Shown: positions 1-10,688, counted from the first letter of the stretch. The stretch: DNA of 64,000 nucleotides from Epiperipatus broadwayi (GCA_028023455.1 JAQFVV010012442.1:2452903-2516902); one strand, 5' to 3'. Translations and numbers: made by a program. The notes: generated from the sequence alone by a model not told the origin.

Positions 1-108
1 TATAACCCCTAATTTCCACAGGCTTTAAAATCATATTATAATCAAACACATTATTATTTCTTTTAATAAATATATCTAAAAACTTTATAGAATCTTCCTT
101 CTCTTCAT

Positions 109-1638
109 TTAACCCCCCTTTATTTCATTATTAATCATATTTAACTCATTAAACAAATTAACTATTATTTCATTATGTGCACATATAAATACATCATCAA
201 CATATCTACAATATACTTTAATTCCTTTATATTTTATCTGAGACAATATCTTAACCTCATAATTAGAAATAAAAAAATTACAAAGCTGTGATACCACCGG
301 AAGACCCATTGGCCAACCAAAATTCATTTTATAAAAGCAATCATTAAACCTAACATATATATTATCATTCACAAATCTTAATATTTTAACAATAAAATTC
401 CTAATATTATTATCTATAGATTTTAAAAACAAAGCTCTTTCAATAATCTCTATTGATTCAATACGATTAATTGAACCATACATTTCAGATATGTCAAGTG
501 TACACATAACATCATTATTATCAATTTTTATATTTTTAATCCTATTAATAAAATCAAATGATGATGAAATCGTATAATCTCCAAATCCAAGCACATCTTG
601 CATTATTTTTTCAATATATCTACAAGCATTATAATAAAAAACACCACCAAAATCAACAATTACTCTTAATGGATAACAATTTTTATGCAATTTTATATTT
701 GCAAAGATTCTTGGAAACACTGCAGACGACGGATATAAACTGTAATATGTCTTTGCATCAATAACTTTTTTCTTTTTAGCAGTCATTAAAATGTCATTAA
801 TAAATTTCATTCTATATGTATCAATATTATTTAATTCACTTTTTTCAAAACAAAGCTTCTTCATTTGATCCATAATTTTCATATTATATTCATCCTGTTT
901 CATTAGGCACATCCGTAAACCCTTGTCCTCCTTCAAACAAATTAATTTATTACTTTTTAAAAAATTTTTAAATTCATAAATTTGTTTTAACCAAACATTA
1001 TCATTTTGCTTATCAAATGTTTTATTTTTTATTTCATTAATTATTTTATTCCTATCATTTAAATCACAATTTATAACACCAAACGAATATTCAATCGCCG
1101 CATTTAATTCAATACTAGAATCTTTCCAACCTCCACCGATGTATTTAGATCCAAAATTTAAAATATAACGCTGATTAAAATTCAAATCAACTCCAGAGAT
1201 ATTCACATAGTTTTGATCACTAAAATTTCTTGGAAACTTTTTATTATACAAATGTTCAATTTTCCTATTAAATTTATCCATCATTTTTGAATGCAAATTA
1301 TTAAAACGTATTTGACAAATCTGTTTATATTCATATAAATAATCAATATTATTAACGTAAATAAAATGATTTAATGTTCTTAAATACTTTCTATTATAAA
1401 ACAGCAAATACTTACATTGGTCAATTATATTACGAAGTATTATATTTTTTAGATCATCCATAGATCTCACACTCAATTTACATAACTTATTTATTTTAAT
1501 ACAACAACAGTTAGGAAACACTTTAAAAATCCGACAGGAATACAAAAACTTTATTCTGCACTTTAACGTAATAACTTTAACCGTTACTTTCCGCCATTCC
1601 TTTAAAAGCCAAATTCCATTTAATTGCTTTAAATCCAT
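109..1638 (-). CDS. Penelope-like reverse transcriptase (5' part of ORF, frameshifted at 3' end)
   Basis: A 509-residue frame encodes the N-terminal domain and RT of a PLE, the enzyme that copies element RNA at a nicked target. The PLE-specific N-terminal region includes LKEDKG (about 235-240). RT motifs follow: PRIFANIKLHK (309-319), LRVIVDF (324-330), TLDISEMYGSI (380-390), GWPMGLP (441-447) and the catalytic YVDD (479-482). The ATG at 1638 lies just inside the pseudo-LTR boundary, which supports this start. The frame is lost near 113-125, where this copy has a G-run rearrangement that the plus copy lacks; RT homology then continues in another frame to the window edge. The GIY-YIG domain would lie to the left of the window. 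The protein is probably no longer made whole. Confidence 0.85.
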   Translation of the reverse strand: MDLKQLNGIWLLKEWRKVTVKVITLKCRIKFLYSCRIFKVFPNCCCIKINKLCKLSVRSMDDLKNIILRNIIDQCKYLLFYNRKYLRTLNHFIYVNNIDYLYEYKQICQIRFNNLHSKMMDKFNRKIEHLYNKKFPRNFSDQNYVNISGVDLNFNQRYILNFGSKYIGGGWKDSSIELNAAIEYSFGVINCDLNDRNKIINEIKNKTFDKQNDNVWLKQIYEFKNFLKSNKLICLKEDKGLRMCLMKQDEYNMKIMDQMKKLCFEKSELNNIDTYRMKFINDILMTAKKKKVIDAKTYYSLYPSSAVFPRIFANIKLHKNCYPLRVIVDFGGVFYYNACRYIEKIMQDVLGFGDYTISSSFDFINRIKNIKIDNNDVMCTLDISEMYGSINRIESIEIIERALFLKSIDNNIRNFIVKILRFVNDNIYVRFNDCFYKMNFGWPMGLPVVSQLCNFFISNYEVKILSQIKYKGIKVYCRYVDDVFICAHNEIIVNLFNELNMINNEIKGG

Positions 1639-1639
1639 T

Positions 1640-1860
1640 TCATATATAAATAACTACAACCATTAAATGTCTGTATTTTTAAATTATATAATAATAATTC
1701 AAACAAATATATTTAACACAGTATTCAAAATTAAATAATATATTCTTTACCAGAAGTACTTTCAATTGTTTCACTGACAATCTTTATCAACTGTTAATAC
1801 AAACGTACAAAAAATAAAAACTTGCATTACCCATCATTCAATCTATTCAAATTTCCCACA
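1640..1860 (-). repeat. Pseudo-LTR of PLE family A (inverted copy)
   Basis: This stretch is the reverse complement of about 3693-3903, the 3' end of the plus-strand copy. It includes the last codons (ELWEI and stop) and the 3' UTR. It therefore acts as the 5' pseudo-LTR of the minus-strand copy and at the same time as an inverted leader for the plus-strand copy. It contains a hammerhead-like fold. Confidence 0.8.
1747..1797 (-). ncRNA. Degenerate hammerhead-ribozyme-like fold in PLE pseudo-LTR
   Basis: Read on the minus strand, a stem I (TTAACAG with CTGGTAA, 6 of 7 pairs) encloses TTGATAA (the canonical box is CTGATGA), a stem II GATTGT/ACAATT, then GAAA and a two-pair stem III with a 2-nt loop. 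Two box I bases are changed and one extra A precedes stem II, so activity is doubtful. Hammerheads in PLE pseudo-LTRs are known; the assignment here is by eye. Confidence 0.45.
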
Positions 1861-3708
1861 ATTCTAGTATTGAATTAAATGTGGCGATTGAATATTCGTT
1901 TGGTGTTATAAATTGTGATTTAAATGATAGGAATAAAATAATTAATGAAATAAAAAATAAAACATTTGATAAGCAAAATGATAATGTTTGGTTAAAACAA
2001 ATTTATGAATTTAAAAATTTTTTAAAAAGTAATAAATTAATTTGTTTGAAGGAGGACAAGGGTTTACGGATGTGCCTAATGAAACAGGATGAATATAATA
2101 TGAAAATTATGGATCAAATGAAGAAACTTTGTTTTGAAAAAAGTGAATTAAATAATATTGATACATATAGAATGAAATTTATTAATGACATTTTAATGAC
2201 TGCTAAAAAGAAAAAAGTTATTGATGCAAAGACATATTACAGTTTATATCCGTCGTCTGCAGTGTTTCCAAGAATCTTTGCAAATATAAAATTGCATAAA
2301 AATTGTTATCCATTAAGAGTAATTGTTGATTTTGGTGGTGTTTTTTATTATAATGCTTGTAGATATATTGAAAAAAATAATGCAAGATGTGCTTGGATTT
2401 GGAGATTACACGATTTCATCATCATTTGATTTTATTAATAGGATTAAAAATATAAAAATTGATAATAATGATGTTATGTGTACACTTGACATATCTGAAA
2501 TGTATGGTTCAATTAATCGTATTGAATCAATAGAGATTATTGAAAGAGCTTTGTTTTTAAAATCTATAGATAATAATATTAGGAATTTTATTGTTAAAAT
2601 ATTAAGATTTGTGAATGATAATATATATGTTAGGTTTAATGATTGCTTTTATAAAATGAATTTTGGTTGGCCAATGGGTCTTCCGGTGGTATCACAGCTT
2701 TGTAATTTTTTTATTTCTAATTATGAGGTTAAGATATTGTCTCAGATAAAATATAAAGGAATTAAAGTATATTGTAGATATGTTGATGATGTATTTATAT
2801 GTGCACATAATGAAATAATAGTTAATTTGTTTAATGAGTTAAATATGATTAATAATGTAAAATGGGTGTTAAATGAAGAGAAGGAAGATTCTATAAAGTT
2901 TTTAGATATATTTATTAAAAGAAATAATAATGTGTTTGATTATAATATGATTTTAAAGCCTGTGGAAATTAGGGGTTATATTCCATATAATTCTAAAGTT
3001 CATATGAGTCATAAATTAGCTGGTTTGAAGTCATTTTTATTTAGAAATGATTATTTGTGCAAATTTATTAGTGATAAAATTGAAAATATTAATGTATATA
3101 TTACTGATATGTTGAATGTTGGTTATGGAAGGAATATTATTTATAATACAATTACAAAATATAATCAAAATAAGAGTAATAATAAGAAAATATTAAGTAA
3201 ATTAAAAAGTGATAAATGGATTTCTATTCCTTTTATATCTAATCAACAAGCTAAATTAATTTATAAACTTTTTAGTGGTTTGTGTAGAATTTCTTTTTTC
3301 TCTTCAAATAATATAAATGATATGATAAATAACTCCAAAGCCAAGATTTCTAAGTTTGAATTAAGTTCTGTTATATATATGTTGAAATGTGGTTGTGGAA
3401 TAAAATATATAGGGGAATCCAAATGTACATTACAAAAACGATATAATGATCATAAGACATTATATAAACGTGTACAGAAAGAAAATATATCTTCAGTAAA
3501 TATGAATACTCCATCAATTATATTTGATCATAATAAAACATGTAATTATGGTTTTAAATTTAATAATAGAGATATAAAAATTATTCAAATTGAAAGGTGT
3601 AGTGAAAAACGTAAAATTAAAGAGGCAATGATGATATCTAGGAATAGAGGTGGTTTGATGAATAAACAATCGGCTAATATAAAGACAACAGAATTGTGGG
3701 AAATTTGA
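1861..3708 (+). pseudogene. Penelope-like RT plus GIY-YIG endonuclease, 5'-truncated and frameshifted (family A, copy 2)
   Basis: Homology to copy 1 starts abruptly at 1861, inside the N-terminal domain (IELN..AIEYSFG), so the copy is 5'-truncated. The first frame runs to 2429 and the second from about 2370 to 3708. The break is a seventh A in the A-run at 2371-2377, where copy 1 has six. The downstream frame carries the RT core with GWPMGLP and YVDD, then a C-terminal GIY-YIG nuclease: VIYML and YIGES about 12 residues apart, a following R and H, and the late glutamate in KEAMM. A cysteine pair (CGCG) sits between the two halves. The stop codon lies in ELWEI-stop at 3708. The frame is otherwise open for 460 codons, which fits recent inactivation or a sequencing error in the homopolymer. 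Confidence 0.85.
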
Positions 3709-3902
3709 ATAGATTGAATGATGGGTAATGCAAGTTTTTATTTTTTGTACGTTTGTATTAACAGTTGATAAAGATTGTCAGTGAAACAATTGAAAGTACT
3801 TCTGGTAAAGAATATATTATTTAATTTTGAATACTGTGTTAAATATATTTGTTTGAATTATTATTATATAATTTAAAAAATACAGACATTTAATGGTTGT
3901 AG

Positions 3903-3903
<1 letters not shown>
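3693..3903 (+). repeat. 3' pseudo-LTR of PLE family A copy 2, with hammerhead-like fold at 3758-3808
   Basis: This is the 3' UTR of the plus-strand PLE copy and runs into a (TA)n tract. It is the inverted partner of 1640-1860. The segment 3758-3808 can form stem I (TTAACAG/CTGGTAA), stem II (GATTGT/ACAATT) and the GAAA box, with a degenerate TTGATAA instead of CTGATGA. Confidence 0.7.

Positions 3904-3992
<89 letters not shown>
3904..3992. repeat. (TA)n microsatellite
   Basis: Nearly pure TA dinucleotide repeat of about 45 units at the 3' end of the PLE pseudo-LTR. Confidence 0.95.
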
Positions 3993-3995
<3 letters not shown>

Positions 3996-3999
3996 TATA

Positions 4000-4260
4000 T
4001 ATAAAGAGCCTGCTACTAGCTCTACACAAGCTTAATTTTTTTTTTTTGTGATAAATGCTACAAGAGAAAATACATGAAGCTTTTATCTATGATGGTCCCC
4101 ATCCCCAGACAGGTTTCGAGCTATGGCTCTCATCAGTGAGGAGCTAGGACATAAGATTCAAAATATTAACTCAAGCCAAGCATTTATCTAATTCTTAAAT
4201 ATTAAGAAAAAGATCCAAATCTTCAGACACCTACATGTCTTCATATAAATTGGGCAAAAT
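4000..4260 (-). mobile_element. Short hammerhead-bearing repeat (non-coding)
   Basis: A non-coding repeat follows the (TA)n tract. It shares blocks with 37570-37800: a CCAAGC..GCATTTATCTAA block and TTCAGACACCTACATGTC. It also shares the AGC-ATTTATC block with about 56606-56650. It contains a canonical hammerhead at 4102-4142. No coding potential was seen. The right boundary near 4260 is approximate. Confidence 0.5.
4102..4142 (-). ncRNA. Hammerhead ribozyme, type I, minimal stem III
   Basis: On the minus strand the order is stem I 5' strand TCCTCA, then CTGATGA, stem II GAGC-CATA-GCTC, GAAA, stem III (A-U and C-G around a CT loop), the cleavage triplet GTC, and stem I 3' strand TGGGGA. All conserved core bases of the hammerhead are present, both stems pair without mismatch (one G-U), and cleavage is predicted after GTC. 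A stem III of only two pairs is typical of hammerheads from PLEs and retrozymes, which often work as dimers. Confidence 0.8.
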
Positions 4261-5845
4261 TTACTAATAAAGCCAACTAGACCTTGTGAAGTTCCAAAAT
4301 AAAAATCTTGCCTGTGATCATTTTAAAGGTGTTTCCTGCCAAGCTCTATGAAAGATACATATTAAGATTAACTTTGACAATTTATGAATGAAACAGATTG
4401 GCTTATAACTAGTAAAAAAACTGTTGTGAAGTACTTTTTTTGCTACTCCCAAAGAATAAGTTTTAAAAATAGAATAAAAAGTGCTGCTACTGTTTTATGG
4501 ATAGATTTCTTAGCACTAACATATTCTATTCATGAACACTGTATCCGGTTTAGAAAAAAGTGCTCATGTTGAACATTTATGTACTGAATTAAATGTTATC
4601 ATCAGAGATATTATTGTTTTACAGTGGCTAACTGGTTTTTTAACATATATCTGTAGAGATATCGGATAAGTTGTTTTATAAAAAATATATATAGAAAGCC
4701 ATTACATATATTGGACATGATAATAACAAAAAAATCCAGTTTTATAAACTGACTCTTCTTACATGGATATTCTATTTACGTTTTTTCAAATAAAAATCAC
4801 AACCAACAAATTAAATGAAGATTTTATAATATTTTGAACGTTTTATTTTTTGTAGACTCATATGAATTTGATTTTTTTAGACATTGCTATAATATTTTCA
4901 AAAGATTTATGACATCCCATGTTTATTGTTGTCATCTGTTTCTTAAGAAGTCTTTAGTTGCGTTTGACTTATATTGATATGAATAAAAAAGATGATGATC
5001 TAAATATTTAATCAACATCAATTTTAAATCTGCAATCGAAGAATCGAAAGACTTACTAATATATTATTTGTAAATACATCTACAGATTGCAATCTATACA
5101 ACTTCAAGAAATTTTGTTAATATTTAAGATTTCTAAGAAGCAAAATATCTTTACCTTATCATACATAAGTAATAATCTAAATAGCTTAAAATATTCACAA
5201 GATAATTTATATTATGTTCATTTCAACAAATAAAATAAAAATAAACTCTATCAACACATTTTATGTATTTTTTTATATAATTACCAGCTTTGATAATATT
5301 GTTTTACTATGAAATCAAAGTTTCAAATATATTTATGTATAAATACATAAATATATGTAAATATTTAAATAAAATAATTTCAGATATTAGAGAACTAAGT
5401 AATAGAAAGTGTGCCTTAATGTTACCAAAAGTGAGTTAATTTGAGTTTTAAATTTTACAGATTCTGAGGAAGGGATAATGAATTTTCGATTTAACTAGGA
5501 ATTTTAAGTCTAAAAAAGATAATGGCAAGAAAAAAAAAGATTCTTTCAATCATTATGCCTTAACGTCGGTTATCTTTTTTAAAAAAAAACACTCAAACGT
5601 AATGAACCAAAAAGAGGATTCAATGAAATCACGTGTAGCATTACTGATATTTATTCTTTTCTATTTCTAAATAGGTGTGGTTTTGCATTTTGTAATCACA
5701 CCCTCTGCCATTTTAAATTTAGGGGGCAACATTCTAAACTCATAGGTAATTAAAAAACGAAAACAAACATTACATTTGAATGATCGTATATTTGTTTTTT
5801 ATTATTTTAAATTTATCTCTTTTATTTGTCTTTTTTTTTTTTTAG
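4260..5845. other. AT-rich non-coding DNA
   Basis: No convincing gene, repeat boundary or RNA was seen. Short open frames (for example at 4384-4572) lack motifs or splice context. A long pyrimidine tract at 5830-5843 leads into the exon at 5846. Confidence 0.6.
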
Positions 5846-5941
5846 GCAAAAAGTAAAGCTTAGATGGATAATACATTTTTTTACATATGCATTTTTAGTT
5901 TAATATTTACATATACACTTGGAAATTGCTCATTAGACACG
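5846..5941 (+). CDS. Likely host exon encoding a signal peptide (start codon at 5864)
   Basis: A run of about 14 T ends in AG at 5844-5845 (splice acceptor), and GTAAGC follows at 5942 (splice donor). The 96-bp exon contains ATG at 5864 and 26 codons up to the donor, ending in phase 0. The peptide has a short N-terminus (MDNT), a hydrophobic core (FFYICIFSLIFTYTLG) and a likely signal-peptidase region near G20-N21-C22. This would be the second exon of a gene for a secreted or membrane protein on the plus strand. I did not recognise the family and found no convincing partner exon in the window. The frame stays open past the donor to 6052, but that part is low-complexity intron-like sequence. 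Confidence 0.45.
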
Positions 5942-7337
5942 GTAAGCCTTTTTAAATTTGTTTATTTTTTTATGTATTTTTGTAAAGTTGTAGCTATTAT
6001 CATAATTGTGTTATTTCTATTAATATTAGTATTTGTATGTGATTTATTGTGATGTGGAGCTACTACAGTGGTCTAGAATTTAAGAGTTCATATATAGTAA
6101 TCACTGTTTGATGATTGAATCCCTGAACTATTAGTAATAGTGTTATTCGATTATTATTATTATTGTTTTGCCCTGTATGATATAACGCAATACTGTGGTA
6201 GGTTTTTGAAATGACGTTCTACAAATATAAATATTTTTCCATCACTTTCAAATGTCAGTTGTTTTTTTTTATAATTAATTTCTCATCAGTAAAGTTAGCG
6301 TGAATACTATTATTATTTTTGCTGGCCACACATCGAATAAGCCTGATTTTCTTTGCTCTTTCATTTAATTCAAGATATTGTATTGATGGATATTTACGGA
6401 TAGCCTGGACCTCTATGTTGATTAATGCAACAATTATAAATACTTTTTTTAAAAAATTACACTTGCTATCAAATTTTTTAAAAATATGTGTAATCCTGTG
6501 TAATAATTAATTAATAATAAATAAATAAATTGACATTTAATTGCTTATAGCACTTTTGTATTTCAATTGTTGCTAGGAAAACAAAAAGTTTTTTTTAAAG
6601 AAAAAAACATTAAAACTTATTCCTTCCTCCATGCTTTTTCATATTTTTTTCCCTTACAACTTTATATTAAAATTTATAGAATAATGAGAAAAGGTGGTGG
6701 GAGAGTGTTAAGTTTGAATGTGTCATAAACAAGTACTTTTTTAATAATAAAATAATTATTGGACAGGATTACATGTTTTAAAAAAATCTGATAGAAAGTG
6801 TAATTTTTTAAAAAGTATATGTATAGAATTCTTGCATGTGATATATATATATAATGAATTATAATGTCCGGAATTGTCCATAATCAATCTTGGTGTCCGG
6901 GCTAATTCGTAAGTTCTTTTTTTTTTTATTGTAGCTTAGACTTGGATATATTATTGTCAAATACTGGAGTTTTTTTTTTTTTCAAGTTTATGTAGTCTTT
7001 TACTACCGAAATTACTTTTACTTGGAATAGTTCAATTATTTTTATATCTATGAATAACATTGACAAATTATTTTGGTATTATATTTTCAAGCGATAAACT
7101 TTTATATTTTTTTACAATTTTAGATATTATTTCTTCCTTCTTACTTACAATTTTGATACAAGTCTTCAATCCATTATTTATGGCTTGAATGCCCAAAGAA
7201 TTTAGTCATATTCTATAAATAGAAGGTATGCAGTTTCTTTGTTGTTATTTTACACAAATCCATTTATTATTACTTCTGTTTAAAACCTCTAACCAACACC
7301 CCAGCCTTTTTTTTTCTTCAAAATATACATTACATAT
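5942..7337. other. AT-rich non-coding DNA
   Basis: Nothing recognisable beyond homopolymer runs and a short (TA)n at about 6841-6853. The 63-codon open frame at 6319-6510 has no motif. If the exon at 5846-5941 is real, this is its downstream intron. Confidence 0.55.
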
Positions 7338-7544
7338 AAACATATAATTATATAATTAAATACTTCAAACAATTAAAAGTCTCATTTTTGTCCTTTCTTT
7401 ACAAAAACCTTATTTCCTGTATATATGTAGTTGAAACGTTGGATATAATGAACAAGTGGATGTATATATACAGGAAATAAAGTTTTTGTAAAGAAAAAGA
7501 GATTTTTAATTGTTTGTAGTATTTAATCATATAATTATATGTTT
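7338..7544. mobile_element. Hairpin (foldback) MITE
   Basis: Two arms of about 90 bp are near-perfect reverse complements. The outer ends are AAACATATAATTATATAATT and its inverse. The inner ends are the inverted TTTCCTGTATATAT motifs around a loop of about 30 bases. It has no coding capacity. The structure suggests a foldback MITE; the family and target duplication were not determined. Confidence 0.6.
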
Positions 7545-8029
7545 ATTTTACACACTCCAGGTTTTGTGCTGAAAAGCTTTTATTATTAATTTCCTGCATT
7601 TCATAGCAACTGAATTATACTATTTATGGTTTTGGATTTTTAATTAATTGTAATTATTACACATACTTTTTTAGTAAGAAAATTCTATACGCATGCCTAT
7701 GTTTAATAATTTGTTCACTTTTCTGTAATGTGATCACAATTATTAGCTTATGAACTGTATTGATAAAACGTTTTCCAATAGCACGTTTATCATCATCTCT
7801 ACTGATTCTTATCTATTCACTAGCTTGATTTAATCAGAATTATGCTTAAGGGTAGACAACTTATTATCTGAAACAATAAACCTGGTTTATTTGTATTAAC
7901 ACAATGAACTTTTTCTACCATGTAATATAAGGAATGAAGGTCTTCAGAAAAAATTGACATTATTTAAATATTACTGTTAGTAAGAGCACAAAGGTTAGTT
8001 TATGCATAACATTTCAAAAAGTATTATTC
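7545..8029. other. AT-rich non-coding DNA
   Basis: No gene, repeat or RNA could be supported in this stretch. Confidence 0.55.
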
Positions 8030-8152
8030 TCCTCTCACCTTCAGGTACTGCTGGCCTGACCAGTGACAGTATTAGCATGAGAATCAAACAAGGGACTCTT
8101 AGATTCTTAAATATTGAATCTTAAGGTAATGCTCTAACTAACTGTGCTATGA
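8030..8152 (-). mobile_element. tRNA-derived SINE
   Basis: On the minus strand, TAGCACAGTTAGTTAGAGC (8149-8131) matches the tRNA A box and D arm, and GTTTGATTCTC (8089-8079) matches a B box. The spacing of about 42 nt is tRNA-like. The anticodon arm is not foldable, so this is a SINE head and not a tRNA gene. A non-tRNA body follows towards 8030. It sits exactly where the neighbouring LINE copy stops, suggesting insertion or deletion at that point. Confidence 0.6.
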
Positions 8153-8163
8153 ATAACAGTTGA

Positions 8164-10663
8164 ATTAATAATCTGACCAAGGCGTTTGTAACTGTTAACT
8201 TCTTCTAACTCATCATAAACAATCTTTATTTTTATATTTTGAGAAAATCCATCAAACATTACTTTAGTCATTTTAACATTAATCTTTAGTCCTACTTTCA
8301 TCTGATAACTACTGCAACATTTCCTGTAGATCTAAAGCATTATTAGCAAAAACAACTACATAATCTGAATAAGCTAAATGACTTAAATAATCATTTACTT
8401 TCACGCCTTTAGCTTCCCATTTTAATCCACAAAATACTTCTTGCAGCACTGCTGTAAAACGTTTTGGAGATATGGAGTCACCATGTCTTACACTCTTCTC
8501 AATGTTGACTTTTCCAGCATCATTATCTAAAGTAATTGTTGCTGTTGCATTTTTATAAATATTCTATAAAATATGACAATATCTTGGATCTATACCTTGA
8601 TGATCCAATGCTTTAATCACTGAAGAAAAGTTTAGATTCAAATGCCTTTTCATAATCTAGAAATCCAAAACATAATGGCAAATTATATTCATTTGTCCTT
8701 TCTATAATTTCTCTCAATTCCTGGATATGATATCCTGTAATAAAACCACTTTTAAATCCAGCTTGTTCTCTTGGTTGATGGAAATCCAATGTTCTCTGTA
8801 GACGAGTTGTAATTATCTTGGTAAAAATTTTGTATGTAACTGATAAAAGGCTGATAGGTCTGTAATTTCTAATATCTTCTTTATCACCTTTTTTAAATAT
8901 TAATATTAATACTGCATTCTTCCAATCATCTGTTACATCATTATCATTTAGACATTTGGTATATAACATTGTTAAAAAATTTTCTATTTTTTTACCTGCT
9001 TCTTTTAATATATCAATTATAATTCTACTATTACCTTTCTATTTTTTCACCTGCTTCTTTTAATATATCAATTATAATTCTACCATTACCTGGAGCCTTT
9101 TCTTTCTTCATATATTTAATTGTATGTCTCACTTCTTCATTTAAAATTCTGGCCAATTCAGAAGATGTAATAGATATAAGAGGTATTTGTTCTTTACTAC
9201 TATATAATTGTTGATAAAAGTCTTCTATCCATTTCATGATGTCATCTCTTTTTTTAATAATAATTCCAGCTTTTTTTCTTATTGCAGATATAAATTTCCT
9301 ACCAATACCAAAATGTTGTTTTACACTCTTGAGACTTTCATTCTCTTCTACTGCTTTCCTTGCTAGTTCACAGTTATACTTTCTTATATCATTTTCAACT
9401 CTTATCCACATCATTTTACAAAATTCGACATATTCAATCCTTTTTAACACATCATTTTTGTATATTTTCATATTTTTTCTTTTCTTCATAAATTTTCTAG
9501 TCTCAGTAAAAATGTTATTGGTCAAGTACTGCTTTTTTCAACCAGCTATTTTTGTTGCAGTTTTTGAAAGTGTACCAGTTGTTTTCATATTAATTTTATT
9601 CAAATCTAAATCATATTCAAAATCTACTAATACTTGAAACCTATTTGTAAGTTCTAATTTAAATTCATTAGAATGTTTCTGAAAATTAGGAATATCAACT
9701 GCAAATATTGTTTTTCTTAATAATTTTTCTCTCTCTAGTTTTGCATTAACATGTATTTCACATCTTACTAATTGATGATTACTTCCTCTGTTAAATTTAT
9801 TAAGAACATTACAATCTTGAAATATGCATTTTCTGTTATCAAAATATAATCCAATTCTGCTGTACCTTCATTTGGATGCTTCCATGTCCATTTCCTTTTA
9901 ACATTTTTCTCAAAATAATAATTCATAATATAAATTTTTCCTTTTCCTGCAAACTCCACAAATCTATGTCCTCTCTCATTTTCTATTACTATAACCAAAA
10001 TTACCTACATCACTTTCATCTTTCACTTGTTTACCAATTCTAGCATTAAAGACTCCTATAAAAATTTTAAAATGTTGTTTACTCTGATCAAAAGCCTTTT
10101 GTGCATCCATATAAAAATCTTCTACTACTTCATCACTTTTGAGAACTTGTTGAAAATCTTCTACTACTTCATCACTTTTGAGAACTTGTTGGGGCATAAA
10201 CCTAAATTATCTGCATTTGGTATCTGCTATTAAGTTGTATAACTAATCTTCAACTCTGTCCGATATACCATCAATCTCCACAATGTTGTTCTTCCACTTT
10301 TTATTTATAATGAACCCTACTCCACTTGTATTTCCAATATTTGTGCCTTTATAGTAGAATACATGTTCACTTTTTAAAACAATTGTCTCTTCACCTTTTC
10401 TTCTAACTTCACAAAGTCCAATAATGTCCCATTTAATATAAGATAGTTTTTCTTCTAACTCTTGCAATCTTCCTTCACTTGAAAGTGATCTGCAGTTGTA
10501 AGTAATACCTAAATAAAAAAGTCATCATCAAATGGCAGCCTGGGTCCACATATCAGGGGATGCTTAGCACCCTCAGCCTTCGGCCAACAACCACTGCCTT
10601 GGTTGGTGACTTTACAGTCTCCTGGGATTAAGGGCCATGATTTATTTTTGTCTGTCATAATTG
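8164..10663 (-). pseudogene. RTE-like LINE (endonuclease plus reverse transcriptase), copy 1, decayed
   Basis: Fragments of one LINE polyprotein run from 5' (10663) to 3' (8164). The 5' leader is shared with the other two copies. The APE-type endonuclease start (MQELEEKLSYIKWDIIGLCE) lies at 10467, and its GDFNA motif reads GVFNARIG here, losing a catalytic aspartate. The linker (WTWKHPNEGTAELDYIL) and RT (RNYRPISLLSVTYKIF and DYEKAFE) follow. A 39-bp in-frame tandem duplication lies at 10114-10191. A 55-bp frame-breaking tandem duplication lies at 8981-9090 and is shared with copy 2. The 3' end is lost inside the region after the FADD motif. Motif content resembles RTE-clade elements; the exact clade is inferred. 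Confidence 0.8.
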
Positions 10664-10688
10664 TATATATATATATATATATATATAT
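10664..10688. repeat. (TA)n tract at LINE 5' end and LTR-element insertion site
   Basis: A short (TA)n lies between the 5' end of the minus-strand LINE and the first LTR base. The matching half appears at 17284-17293 beyond the right LTR, so the LTR element inserted into this microsatellite. Confidence 0.8.

Larger units (their letters stand above)
1..1860 (-). mobile_element. Penelope-like element, family A, copy 1
   Basis: This is a Penelope-like retroelement read on the minus strand and cut by the left window edge. In element order it has a pseudo-LTR (1860 to 1640), an RT reading frame that opens directly after it (1638 to 109), and a frameshifted continuation from 108 to 1. That continuation matches the plus-strand copy at about 2870-2980. 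A pseudo-LTR placed directly upstream of the ORF is typical of tandemly arranged Penelope elements. The element abuts a second, inverted and 5'-truncated copy at 1861. The two copies are nearly identical by eye, so the insertion looks fairly recent. Confidence 0.85.

Noticed and set aside
8079-8149. tRNA gene on the minus strand
   Set aside because: A and B boxes are present, but there is no foldable anticodon arm or acceptor stem; a SINE head fits better.
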